A stretch of DNA of 14,461 bases from an uncultured beta proteobacterium (GTDB taxonomy: Bacteria > Pseudomonadota > Gammaproteobacteria > Burkholderiales > Burkholderiaceae_C): the NCBI GenBank assembly GCA_903870955.1, contig CAIQEX010000038.1, positions 1 to 14,461 of the forward strand, read 5' to 3'. Shown here one piece after another: positions 8,501 through 14,345 of the stretch (the stretch's first letter is position 1; each line of letters starts with the position of its first letter). The position numbers and the translations under genes were made by a program. The notes beneath the pieces are model-generated. The model was not told the DNA's origin, did no database searches, and worked only from the letters and a program-made list of their open reading frames with translations.

Positions 8501-11500
8501 CTTGGCGGCTGGGATATTCGAAGTGATGCTGCCAAAAACCGGCGCCTGCACTTCGTTCATCGTGAAAACATTGCTGGCAACATGCAGCCCGCCAGCATCG
8601 GTGGCGGTCACAGTCACGCTCTGCGATCCAATGGCCGTCACAGTGCCATGCAACAGCCCGGTGCTGGCGTCCAGCGTCAATGTGCTGGGTAGCCCAGTTG
8701 CCGAGTAGGTGAGATGGTCCCCGGCGTCTACATCTGCGAAGTACCCCGCCAGACTTTGGCTGAAGGGCTGGCCCACCACCGCATATTCAGTGGGTATCTG
8801 CGACACAAGGGTCGGCGCTTCGTTGACGTTGGTTACCGTGATCGCCACCGCTTTGGTGGTCACGTTCGTTCCGTCAGACACTTCCACGGTTACGTCGTAT
8901 ACGTTGTCAGTGCCCGTATCCAGGCGTGTCTCAAAGTCCGGCGCAGCCTTGAACGTCACCACACCCGTGCTGGTGTTGATATTGAAGAATGAGGCATCGG
9001 TTCCGCTGATCGCGTAGGTCAACGCGGCACCTGCGTCCTGATCCGTCGCCACCACCGCATAGGCGGTTCCCGTTGCATTTTCCGCAAATGATGCACTTGC
9101 GGCACTGGTAATCAACGGCGCCTCGTTCACATTGGTCACCGTAATGGCAACCGCCTGTGCTGCGCTGCTCAACGCGCCGTCCGAAGATGTGACGGTGATG
9201 TCGTACACATTGTTGGCACCCGCATCCGCAGGGGCTTCAAAGTTGGGAGGCGTCTTGAAGGTCACGGCTCCGGTGGCGCCGTCGATGTTGAACAGCGCCC
9301 TGTCCGTTCCGCCCAGGATGTAGCTCAGCGTCGTGCCCGCATCCGGGTCGGTGCCCGAAGCGGTGTAAACCACGCCCGCAGCGTTCTCGGCAAAGCTGGC
9401 CGTAGCGCCGCTGGTCAGCGCGTTGGGCGCTTCGTTGACGTTGGTTACCGTAATGGCAACGGATTGGGTAGAAGCATGCCCCAGCGCATCGGTCGCGGTC
9501 ACCGATACGTTATAGGTGTTGTTGGCTCCAACATCGGATGGCGCTTCAAAGTTAGGCGAGGTCTTGAATGTGACGGCACCGGTCGTGCTGTTGATATTGA
9601 AAAGTCCGTCATCCACCGAGCCGCTCAATGTGTAGGTCAGCGTTGTGGCATCCGTCACAGTGCTTGCGTAGGCTGCTACCGCGCCATTCTCAGCATAGTT
9701 CGCCGTGGCAGCTGACGTAAACAGCGGAGCCGTGTTGTCCACAACAAAGCTGCTCACCACCTGTCCTACTGAGGAGGTTACCAACGGTTGGGTGGAGGCG
9801 TTTCCAATCACCGTGGCGCCATTGAGATGGATGGCACTCACGCTCACGCTTGCGCTGTCACCAGCGGACGCAGGGCCGCTAAACGTCAGAGTGCTTGTGT
9901 TGGTTCCGCTGACGTAGGACGCGGTCAACAACTGACCGCCCACATTAAATACAACATCTGGCGTGCCGCCCGAAACCGTCACCGGTTCAGTCAACTGCAC
10001 AGTGAACGTCACCGTGTCGCCCTGCTTGGCGGAAGCAACACTCGATGTCACCGAGCTAAACACCGGTGCAGTGACTTCATTCAGTGCAAAAGTCTGGCTG
10101 GTGTGCAGACCGCCTGCATCGGTCACTGTGACGGTCACGCTCTGCGATCCAGTCGCTGTTACCGTACCGTGCAACAGGCCGGTGCTGGCGTCCAGTGTCA
10201 GGGTGCTTGGCAGACCGGTAGCTGAGTAGGTCAGGTGATCCCCTGCATCCACATCCAAAAAGTAGCTCGCCAGGCTTTGACTAAAGGGCTGACCCACCAC
10301 GGCGTATTCGATCGGAATGGCCGACACCACCGTAGGCGCCTCGTTGACGTTGGTCACCGTGATGGCCACCGCTTTCGAGCCCGCGCTCAGACCACCGTTG
10401 TCGGTTGCGTCGACCGTGATGTCGTACACGTTGTTGGCACCCGCATCCAGACGCGTCTCGAAGTCAGGTGCATTCTTGAACGTTACCGCTCCGGTGCTGG
10501 AGTCGATGTTGAAGAGCGCCGCGTCGGTTCCGCTGATTGAATACGTTAACGTCGTTCCCGCATCCTGATCGGTGGCGGCAGCGGTGTACACCGTGCCCGT
10601 GGCGTTCTCCGCAAATGACGCACTCGCGCCACTGGTGATCACCGGCGCCTCATTGACGTTGGCCACCGTGATGGCCACGGACTTGGCTGTGGCGCTCAGG
10701 ACGCCAGTCACACCCGTTACGCCGTTATCCGTCGCGGTAACCGTGATGTTGTAGACGTTGTTAGGGTGTGCCGGCGCCTCAAAGTTGGGCGACGTCTTGA
10801 ACGTTACTGCACCCGAGGCAGCATCAATGGCAAAGAGTGCCGCATCGGTTCCGCCCAATGCATAACTAAACACCGTGCCAGCGTCCGGGTCGGTCGCCGT
10901 TGCGGTGTACACCGTGCCCGTGGCGTTTTCATCGAAAGTCGCAGTGCCGACGCCCGTCATCGTCGGCGCTTCGTTCACATTCGTTACGTTGATAGTCAAC
11001 GACCGGTTGGACGAATTGCCCGCGCCATCGGTTGCTTGCACGGCGATGCTGTAAGCGTTGCTACTTGCGGCACTTCCAGGAGTCTCAAAATCAGGCGACG
11101 CTTTGAACGCCACGGAGCCAGAACTGCTGTCAATCGTGAATAAGCCCGCGTCCGTGCCGATCAACGAATAGGTCACCAGATTGGCGTCCGTAGTCGTTGT
11201 CTTATAAACCGCCCCTGTGCCATTTTCGGCATAGGCAACAGCGCCAGTTGCACTGGTAATTGCCGGGTCTGTGAGGTCAACCGAATACGCTTGCAACGAC
11301 ACCGAGCCGACAACATCCTTCGCCAAACCGGTAAATCCTGTGGTCAGACTGCTGACTGCAAGCTTGATCGTGCTGCTACCGCTCAGCGTGACGTTGTTCC
11401 AGGCCAGGTTGAAGTTGGAGTTGGAGTTGGGGCCGGAAACAAAACCCGTCACATCCATCCAGGTCGTGCCACCATCCACCGAACCCCACAAGTGGTTGCT

Positions 11501-12886
11501 GCCCAGCGGTGCGCTCAGCGTCGCTGTGATGTCCTGGGCTGCTGTGTTGGTGACAAAGTCACCTTGCGTTCCGGAGTCCACCGAAATAGTGACTCCTGAT
11601 ACGCCGGTGCCGATAGCCGTCGTCAGTGCTGTTGCAGCACCCGTGTTGAAATTCGTGTCCGCTTTCGCCGCTCCCGCAATCAGTTGGTCGACCGTGGACT
11701 GGGACAACTGACCGCCTACCAAACCTTGTGACAAAGCGTTTAGCACGTCGCCGGTGCTGGCAGATTGCAAAGCCTCAACCCCCGAGATAGCCGCCAAAGC
11801 CTGGCCATAGGCCTTTTGCGCTGCAGAGGTGGTCGAGTTGGCAAACGCCGTGTCATCCACCGTCACCGGGACCGTTGAAGTGATGTCGCCCGGCAAATGA
11901 AAGGCCGCCTTGACGGCATCGTTGGCGGCAGTTACTTGAGCGGCTGAGACCGTTTGGCCCAAAACGGTGGCGGCCGTCGAGGCCGTGCCACCGTCGCCAC
12001 CTGAATCGCCCAACAATTCCCGTACCGCCAATTCGGTCAGCGGCGTGATGGCCACGGTGATTGCGCCATGTCCGGAGACATTGACCACCGCACGCAAGTC
12101 GGTTGTGATGTCTTTGGCCGCGCCGGTGCCTTCATCGGTGTAGTTGGTGGCGTTGCTGGTATCTTTCAGTCGAATCAGGACCGGGCCGGTATAGTTTTCT
12201 GTGACTGTGATGGTGTAGGTGCCGTCCGCATTGACTTTGCCCACACCGGCCAACTTGGTGCCATCGGCCTTAAAGGCCTCGACAACCAGGTCCGCCGCGT
12301 TGGTAATCTTTCCGAGCCAGATACCACCACTCAGCGAGAACCCAACGGGAGCTGCCGCAACACCGCCTCCCGTGGTGCCTGCAAACGCCTGAGTGGTTGC
12401 GAGTCCGACAAAGCCCCAGCCTGCGATGTTTTCAACTGGCATGGAAGTCGATGCCGCACCCGGCACGCTGGCACTGCTCTGTGCGTCGGTTGCAACCGCA
12501 GGCGAACCACCGACCACATCCGTTTGGGCGAGATAGACATCTCCAGCCGAAAACTGGGGCGGACTCCCTATGTCGACTACCGCACTCGAGGTGTCTTGCA
12601 GGTCGCCAACCGATACCGCGTCAAACGACTCGTCTTCCTTCAGCAAGTGCTTATCCACCTTGGTGGCGACTTGTTTCGATGCTTCGGAATGTTGGGGCAG
12701 CGCCTCGATGCCCAAGCCACTGGCATTCAGGGATTGATCAAGGGGATTGGGTGGGAGCGCGTCAGATTCAGGTTTCGGTTTGGGAATCGATGCGTCTTCT
12801 AGGTTTTTTTGAAGCTTTACAGCTTTTTCACCATTTGCATCTTTTACGATCAGCTTCGCCTTACTTTGAATCATGTCTGCCTTCAT
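5543..12886 (-). CDS. Giant cadherin-repeat adhesin-like protein (2,447 aa)
   Basis: Intact ORF ending in TGA at 5543-5545. Layout by residue: charged, Lys-rich N-terminus without a Sec signal (1-155); hydrophobic Gly-rich patch GWGFVGLATTQAFAG (156-170); beta-sandwich (about 182-275); helical module opening with ITPLTELAVREL (about 280-430); Ig-like region (433-540). The body holds cadherin-like domains CA1-3 (541-851), He_PIG-like (852-941), Ig-like (942-1054), CA4-6 (1055-1358), He_PIG-like (1359-1449), Ig-like (1450-1563), CA7-11 (1564-2069) and He_PIG-like (2070-2160). After that come an SbsA/Big_5-like domain and an unassigned tail (to 2447). Most CA domains start with AEN, carry a DxDAG calcium-type motif and end in TNVNEAP. 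I see no cysteine and no RTX nonapeptides. Inference: calcium-rigidified extracellular adhesin, possibly type I secreted. Start: the first ATG (12886) has no clear Shine-Dalgarno, whereas Met5 (12874) has AAGG five bases upstream, so Met5 may be the real start. Numbering here uses 12886. Confidence 0.93.
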   Translation of the reverse strand: MKADMIQSKAKLIVKDANGEKAVKLQKNLEDASIPKPKPESDALPPNPLDQSLNASGLGIEALPQHSEASKQVATKVDKHLLKEDESFDAVSVGDLQDTSSAVVDIGSPPQFSAGDVYLAQTDVVGGSPAVATDAQSSASVPGAASTSMPVENIAGWGFVGLATTQAFAGTTGGGVAAAPVGFSLSGGIWLGKITNAADLVVEAFKADGTKLAGVGKVNADGTYTITVTENYTGPVLIRLKDTSNATNYTDEGTGAAKDITTDLRAVVNVSGHGAITVAITPLTELAVRELLGDSGGDGGTASTAATVLGQTVSAAQVTAANDAVKAAFHLPGDITSTVPVTVDDTAFANSTTSAAQKAYGQALAAISGVEALQSASTGDVLNALSQGLVGGQLSQSTVDQLIAGAAKADTNFNTGAATALTTAIGTGVSGVTISVDSGTQGDFVTNTAAQDITATLSAPLGSNHLWGSVDGGTTWMDVTGFVSGPNSNSNFNLAWNNVTLSGSSTIKLAVSSLTTGFTGLAKDVVGSVSLQAYSVDLTDPAITSATGAVAYAENGTGAVYKTTTTDANLVTYSLIGTDAGLFTIDSSSGSVAFKASPDFETPGSAASSNAYSIAVQATDGAGNSSNRSLTINVTNVNEAPTMTGVGTATFDENATGTVYTATATDPDAGTVFSYALGGTDAALFAIDAASGAVTFKTSPNFEAPAHPNNVYNITVTATDNGVTGVTGVLSATAKSVAITVANVNEAPVITSGASASFAENATGTVYTAAATDQDAGTTLTYSISGTDAALFNIDSSTGAVTFKNAPDFETRLDAGANNVYDITVDATDNGGLSAGSKAVAITVTNVNEAPTVVSAIPIEYAVVGQPFSQSLASYFLDVDAGDHLTYSATGLPSTLTLDASTGLLHGTVTATGSQSVTVTVTDAGGLHTSQTFALNEVTAPVFSSVTSSVASAKQGDTVTFTVQLTEPVTVSGGTPDVVFNVGGQLLTASYVSGTNTSTLTFSGPASAGDSASVSVSAIHLNGATVIGNASTQPLVTSSVGQVVSSFVVDNTAPLFTSAATANYAENGAVAAYASTVTDATTLTYTLSGSVDDGLFNINSTTGAVTFKTSPNFEAPSDVGANNTYNVSVTATDALGHASTQSVAITVTNVNEAPNALTSGATASFAENAAGVVYTASGTDPDAGTTLSYILGGTDRALFNIDGATGAVTFKTPPNFEAPADAGANNVYDITVTSSDGALSSAAQAVAITVTNVNEAPLITSAASASFAENATGTAYAVVATDQDAGAALTYAISGTDASFFNINTSTGVVTFKAAPDFETRLDTGTDNVYDVTVEVSDGTNVTTKAVAITVTNVNEAPTLVSQIPTEYAVVGQPFSQSLAGYFADVDAGDHLTYSATGLPSTLTLDASTGLLHGTVTAIGSQSVTVTATDAGGLHVASNVFTMNEVQAPVFGSITSNIPAAKVGDALTFNVTLTEPVVVSSGGTPDVAFNVGGQTLTATYVSGSGTSTLVFSATAPAAESSAVTVTAINLNGATVIGSISTQQLVTTSVGQIVSNFVIDNTAPVFTSLTTANYGENGTTAAYTSAVTDATTLTYTLSGSVDDGLFTINSATGAVTFKTSPNFEAPADVGANNIYDVSVTATDALGHASTQAVAITVTNANEAPSLTIGTPSPFAENGTGVVFTAQGTDVDANTTLTYALAGSGADNALFHIDSATGAVTFISAPNFEAPAHVNNVYNITVTASDGSLTTAPQAVAITVTNVNEAPVITGGASTTANFAENGTGTAYTVLASDQDVGTALTYAITGTDASLFNISSTGVVTFKGAPDFETRLDAGANNVYDFTVEVSDGTNLTSQAVALTVTNVNEAPVISSAASTSFAENASGTVYTVAATDQDASTTLTYSISGTDVARFNIDATSGALTFKNLPDFEAPLDAGANNVYDITVGASDGTNLTTKAVAITVTNVNEAPVLTSSTTGSFAENATGTVYTVAATDQDAGTTLTYSITGGDSSLFNINTSNGAVTFKTTPNFEQPGDAGANNVYDFTVGASDGTISTTQAVAITVTNVNEAPTLVSQIPTEYAVVGQPFSQSLAGYFTDVDALDHLTYTATGLPSTLTLDASTGLLHGTVTATGSQSVTVTATDTAGLHVASNVFTINEVVAPTLSSHVDGVLNLDVTSGIVLTASENVSAVAGKYIHLVNDGGTGFHGESIINSQDFLVTDSAHVIISGNTITLNPASNLDFNNNYHIEVDAGAFVGAGSGQASVAVTDVTAMNFGTVNPTALGTGTGVAAASLAMNAGVDTTVAGHSWLDAEGSGNPNGAAVAVDFGSANLAIVANDLAPSTDPGIATNDFHVAINNFGVGDLIYFDNHGDNTILRQDNFDAGLIVNYGTAPTVLSTPGSGSATGQGGGEFNIFMAAAGPATIASTFNDTTALKVLLGGVTYEPILYG
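6407..8197 (-). repeat. Superrepeat unit 3, expanded by two cadherin-like domains
   Basis: Encodes residues 1564-2160 (597 residues): CA7 (no DxDAG), CA8 (DVDAN), CA9 (DQDVG), two additional CA-c type domains CA10 (DQDAS) and CA11 (DQDAG), then a He_PIG-like domain. The Ig-like domain ending NTAP that closes units 1 and 2 is absent and replaced by the SbsA-like C-terminal region. The extra CA10-CA11 pair suggests a local expansion of about 300-bp units inside a longer duplicated block. Confidence 0.8.
8198..9724 (-). repeat. Superrepeat unit 2 (CA-CA-CA-He_PIG-Ig)
   Basis: Encodes residues 1055-1563 (509 residues) with the same domain order as unit 1: CA4 (no DxDAG), CA5 (DPDAG), CA6 (DQDAG), He_PIG-like, Ig-like ending NTAP. 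CA4 is identical to CA7 of unit 3 at 85 of 100 positions by hand count. The He_PIG-like domain matches that of unit 3 at 83 of 91 positions. DNA similarity is obvious by eye, for example 8560-8815 against 6421-6680. Confidence 0.82.
9725..11266 (-). repeat. Superrepeat unit 1 (CA-CA-CA-He_PIG-Ig)
   Basis: Encodes residues 541-1054 of the cadherin-repeat protein (514 residues): CA1 (no DxDAG), CA2 (DPDAG), CA3 (DQDAG), a He_PIG-like domain and an Ig-like domain ending NTAP. The same domain order recurs in the next unit, so this is a duplicated multi-domain block rather than a run of single domains. It is the most diverged copy: its He_PIG domain is one residue shorter than the other two. Confidence 0.8.
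12880..12883 (-). promoter_or_regulatory. Possible Shine-Dalgarno for Met5 of the cadherin-repeat protein
   Basis: AAGG lies five bases before the ATG at 12872-12874. The first ATG (12884-12886) is preceded only by the AT-rich sequence AACCAATAATTAAC, with no purine-rich site. This favours translation from Met5, four residues shorter, although AAGG is a modest site. Confidence 0.4.
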
Positions 12887-12894
12887 GTTAATTA

Positions 12895-12931
12895 TTGGTT
12901 AAAAAAACCAAAGATGCAAAAAATTTGCATC
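12895..12931 (-). promoter_or_regulatory. Two adjacent perfect inverted repeats in the giant gene's leader
   Basis: On the minus strand, GATGCAAA/TTTGCATC (8-bp arms 12924-12931 and 12913-12920, 3-base centre) is followed almost directly by TTGGTT/AACCAA (6-bp arms 12906-12911 and 12895-12900, T5 loop). The second repeat ends eight bases before the ATG at 12886. The first repeat followed by T-rich sequence resembles a weak intrinsic terminator or attenuator; it could equally be a repressor operator. The symmetry is certain; the function is inferred. Confidence 0.5.
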
Positions 12932-13180
12932 CACCCTGTTAACTCATTATTAAAAATATAGAAACAAATAAACCCGCAAATTACTCCCGGAAATGCGGTA
13001 TTTCTCTATCTTGGTGGAAGAACATAACACACCAAAAATACATTTTTTTTCAGTTGGCAAATTATGTGAGGAATAGTTGTGAGTTTGTCAATAATCTGAC
13101 AAGCTGGCCTTTATTGCATTTGTATGGGTACTCGCAACAGTCAGTCGCGGCCTTACGTTGGCACCTCGCAAGGACCAGCG

Positions 13181-13192
13181 CTTTGGCCAAAG
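13181..13192. other. 12-bp perfect palindrome CTTTGGCCAAAG
   Basis: A fully symmetric 12-mer with no loop sits midway in the intergenic region. It could be a dimeric regulator site for the giant gene, about 300 bp upstream of its start, or chance. No regulator gene is in the window to link it to. Confidence 0.2.
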
Positions 13193-13267
13193 GAGCAAAG
13201 TTGATGGGGATGCAGCGTCGGACGAAACCAGCAACGCGGCATGACTACCGGTGGGGTAGAAAAAATT

Positions 13268-13311
13268 AAAAAAACACGTGATGACCCGCCTTGCCTGTCA
13301 CGGCAAAGCGG
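13268..13311 (-). terminator. Possible terminator of the SCO-psiF transcript
   Basis: On the minus strand a 10-bp GC-rich stem (arms 13302-13311 and 13286-13295, one G-U pair, 6-base loop) is followed by a run of seven T (13268-13274) and a second T-run just beyond. The T-run starts 11 bases after the stem, farther than in a canonical intrinsic terminator, so the call is tentative. Position and direction fit the end of the SCO-psiF operon. Confidence 0.4.
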
Positions 13312-13412
13312 ACCATTCACGCGTCAAGAATCGGCCCGTTGCAATGGCGAGTTCCCCAGCGCACGCACAGAGGCATGCGTACCGGAAAACGACTCCATTG
13401 CGGTCGAATGGA

Positions 13413-13628
13413 TTACTGTGCTGGAGCAGCAGCCTTCAGGCAGTTCACCATGAATTGCTTCTTGGCGGCGCCTTCCAGCTTCTTGGCAGTAGCCTGTTGC
13501 TGGCACTGCAAGCCTTGGCTCTTTTTGTCAGTAGCGTTAGCTGCTGCAGCAGTTGCGGGAGCAACATCAGCAGCCATGGCTGCCAGGGAAGCCAGGATGC
13601 CAACACCCAGGATTAGTTTCTTCATCAT
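13413..13628 (-). CDS. PsiF-family small exported protein
   Basis: A 71-residue protein. Residues 1-19 (MMKKLILGVGILASLAAMA) form a standard Sec signal peptide. An Ala-rich linker follows, then one PsiF motif: C42, QATAKKLEGAAKKQFM, and C63 followed by LKA. The spacing of the two cysteines and the K-L-x-G-x-x-(K/R)-x-x-F-M core match the PsiF repeat family. That family is named after the E. coli phosphate-starvation-inducible protein, which is longer; its biochemical role is not known to me. The protein is probably periplasmic, and the two cysteines could form a disulfide. An in-frame ATG lies two codons upstream (13634), but the AAAGGA Shine-Dalgarno at 13636-13641 is only one base from it and seven bases from 13628, so 13628 is preferred. 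It sits 27 bp after the SCO gene, implying co-transcription. I see no Pho box, so phosphate control is not supported here. Confidence 0.88.
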   Translation of the reverse strand: MMKKLILGVGILASLAAMAADVAPATAAAANATDKKSQGLQCQQQATAKKLEGAAKKQFMVNCLKAAAPAQ

Positions 13629-13635
13629 GATCATT

Positions 13636-13641
13636 TCCTTT
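13636..13641 (-). promoter_or_regulatory. Shine-Dalgarno deciding the PsiF-family start
   Basis: AAAGGA is one base from the ATG at 13634, too close to act, but seven bases from the ATG at 13628 and ten from the one at 13625. This favours 13628 as the start. Confidence 0.6.
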
Positions 13642-13661
13642 CAAGAAATAAATTAACTTAC

Positions 13662-14345
13662 TTACTTTTTCAATAGCAGTGGGCGAAGTTCCGCCAACAG
13701 CACTTCCGGACTTGCAAACCCGTCAATACGAACCCAATGACTACCGGACGCAGCGCGCATAAACGTCACCGGCACGTGGTTCATCTTGTCGCCTTGGTAG
13801 GTGGCAAACGATTTCTGGACAGCAACTGAATCCTTTGCTGTGCCAGTAAAAAAATTCCAGGACGCCCGACTGTCGTCAAAGCGCTTTGCGTACTCAGTGA
13901 GACGCTCTGGAGAGTCGTATTCGGGGTCAATCGACACCGAAATCATGTTGACCCGGTCACGGTCCTTGCCGAGCTTTTCACGCACATCGGCAAACACCTT
14001 GCTGGTAACCGGACAGATCGCGGTGCACGAGGTGTAAATGAAATTCAGCAGCACCGGGCGCCCATCATTGACGGCGCTCAGGAACTTGACGGCTTGCCCG
14101 TCCTGGCGGATCATCTTCACGTCGGCCAAGGTGTAGGCAACTTCACTGCGTTTGGTCTTGGCACCCGCTTCAGCAGCCTGCGCCATGTGCGCAGAATGGT
14201 CCATCTTGCTATGGTCCATCTTGCTGTGATCCACCTCTTGCGCAGCAGCCAGCCCAAGGCTGCAGGCGAACGCTACCGCCAACCCCACACGGGACAGCAA
14301 GGGCGTGGGTTTGCGTCCGACAAATCGGCTTTGACGGGGCGTCAT
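13662..14345 (-). CDS. SCO1/SenC-family copper chaperone
   Basis: A 227-residue thioredoxin-fold protein of the SCO family, which delivers copper to the CuA site of cytochrome c oxidase or acts as a periplasmic thiol/copper redox protein. The N-terminus has basic residues and a hydrophobic stretch (about 19-35, ending GLAAA) that reads as a signal peptide or membrane anchor. The core shows YTSCTAICP with the CxxxC pair C107 and C111, SVSIDPEYDSP (137-146), and the copper-ligand histidine H190 in NHVPVTF. Between signal and core lies a His/Met-rich segment (DHSKM twice, then DHSAHM, residues 39-54), a probable extra metal-binding tail that core SCO proteins lack. The ATG overlaps the preceding stop (ATGA) and there is no strong Shine-Dalgarno, so translational coupling is likely. 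The PsiF-family gene follows 27 bp downstream. Family assignment is firm; whether the client is an oxidase or another copper enzyme cannot be told from this window. Confidence 0.95.
   Translation of the reverse strand: MTPRQSRFVGRKPTPLLSRVGLAVAFACSLGLAAAQEVDHSKMDHSKMDHSAHMAQAAEAGAKTKRSEVAYTLADVKMIRQDGQAVKFLSAVNDGRPVLLNFIYTSCTAICPVTSKVFADVREKLGKDRDRVNMISVSIDPEYDSPERLTEYAKRFDDSRASWNFFTGTAKDSVAVQKSFATYQGDKMNHVPVTFMRAASGSHWVRIDGFASPEVLLAELRPLLLKK
14196..14240 (-). repeat. Tandem 15-bp repeats encoding the His/Met-rich tail
   Basis: Two perfect 15-bp copies (atggtccatcttgct) occupy 14196-14210 and 14211-14225, with a third imperfect copy at 14226-14240. Read on the minus strand they encode the DHSKM repeats of the SCO protein, residues 39-48, and its flank. 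Such a tandem array can gain or lose units by slippage in steps of five residues without breaking the frame. Confidence 0.85.

Larger units (their letters stand above)
12887..13412. other. 526-bp intergenic region between the psiF-like and giant genes
   Basis: No convincing gene lies here on either strand. The right part (about 13140-13412) has ordinary GC content and holds a GC-rich hairpin near an A-tract and a 12-bp perfect palindrome. The left part (about 12890-13075) is strongly AT-rich, as expected of a promoter and leader for the giant gene. On the minus strand TATATT and TAATAA boxes occur near 12945-12960, but none has a good -35 partner at 16-18 bp. The word GCAAATTA occurs twice on the plus strand (12976-12983 and 13057-13064), and inverted repeats are present at 12895-12931. 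The giant gene's promoter most likely lies in this block, but I cannot place it exactly. Confidence 0.6.

Noticed and set aside
6407..11266. CRISPR array or phage-type direct repeats, suggested by the recurring junction sequence near each 300-bp period
   Set aside because: The recurring DNA encodes the AITVTNVNEAP domain end in one frame. Period and variation fit coding repeats, not repeat-spacer units.
12360..12430. LapG-type protease site in the N-terminal retention region of the cadherin-repeat protein
   Set aside because: The Ala-rich sequence near residues 175-180 (VAAAPVG) is not a clean TAAG/PAAG site, and no LapD/LapG genes are visible.
5543..12886. Classic RTX nonapeptide array in the first giant protein
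   Set aside because: No consecutive GGxGxDxxx repeats were found. The aspartates belong to cadherin-type motifs.
13054..13269. Plus-strand frame of 71 codons in the intergenic region
   Set aside because: It has a TTG start, no family resemblance and straddles an abrupt change in base composition.
13291..13656. Plus-strand open frame of 121 codons opposite the PsiF-family gene
   Set aside because: It is the shadow of the PsiF gene, whose signal peptide and cysteine motif are clear, and it lacks recognisable features.
13635..13661. Separate promoter or Pho box for the PsiF-family gene
   Set aside because: The 27-bp gap only has room for the ribosome site and shows no 7-bp direct repeats of Pho-box type.
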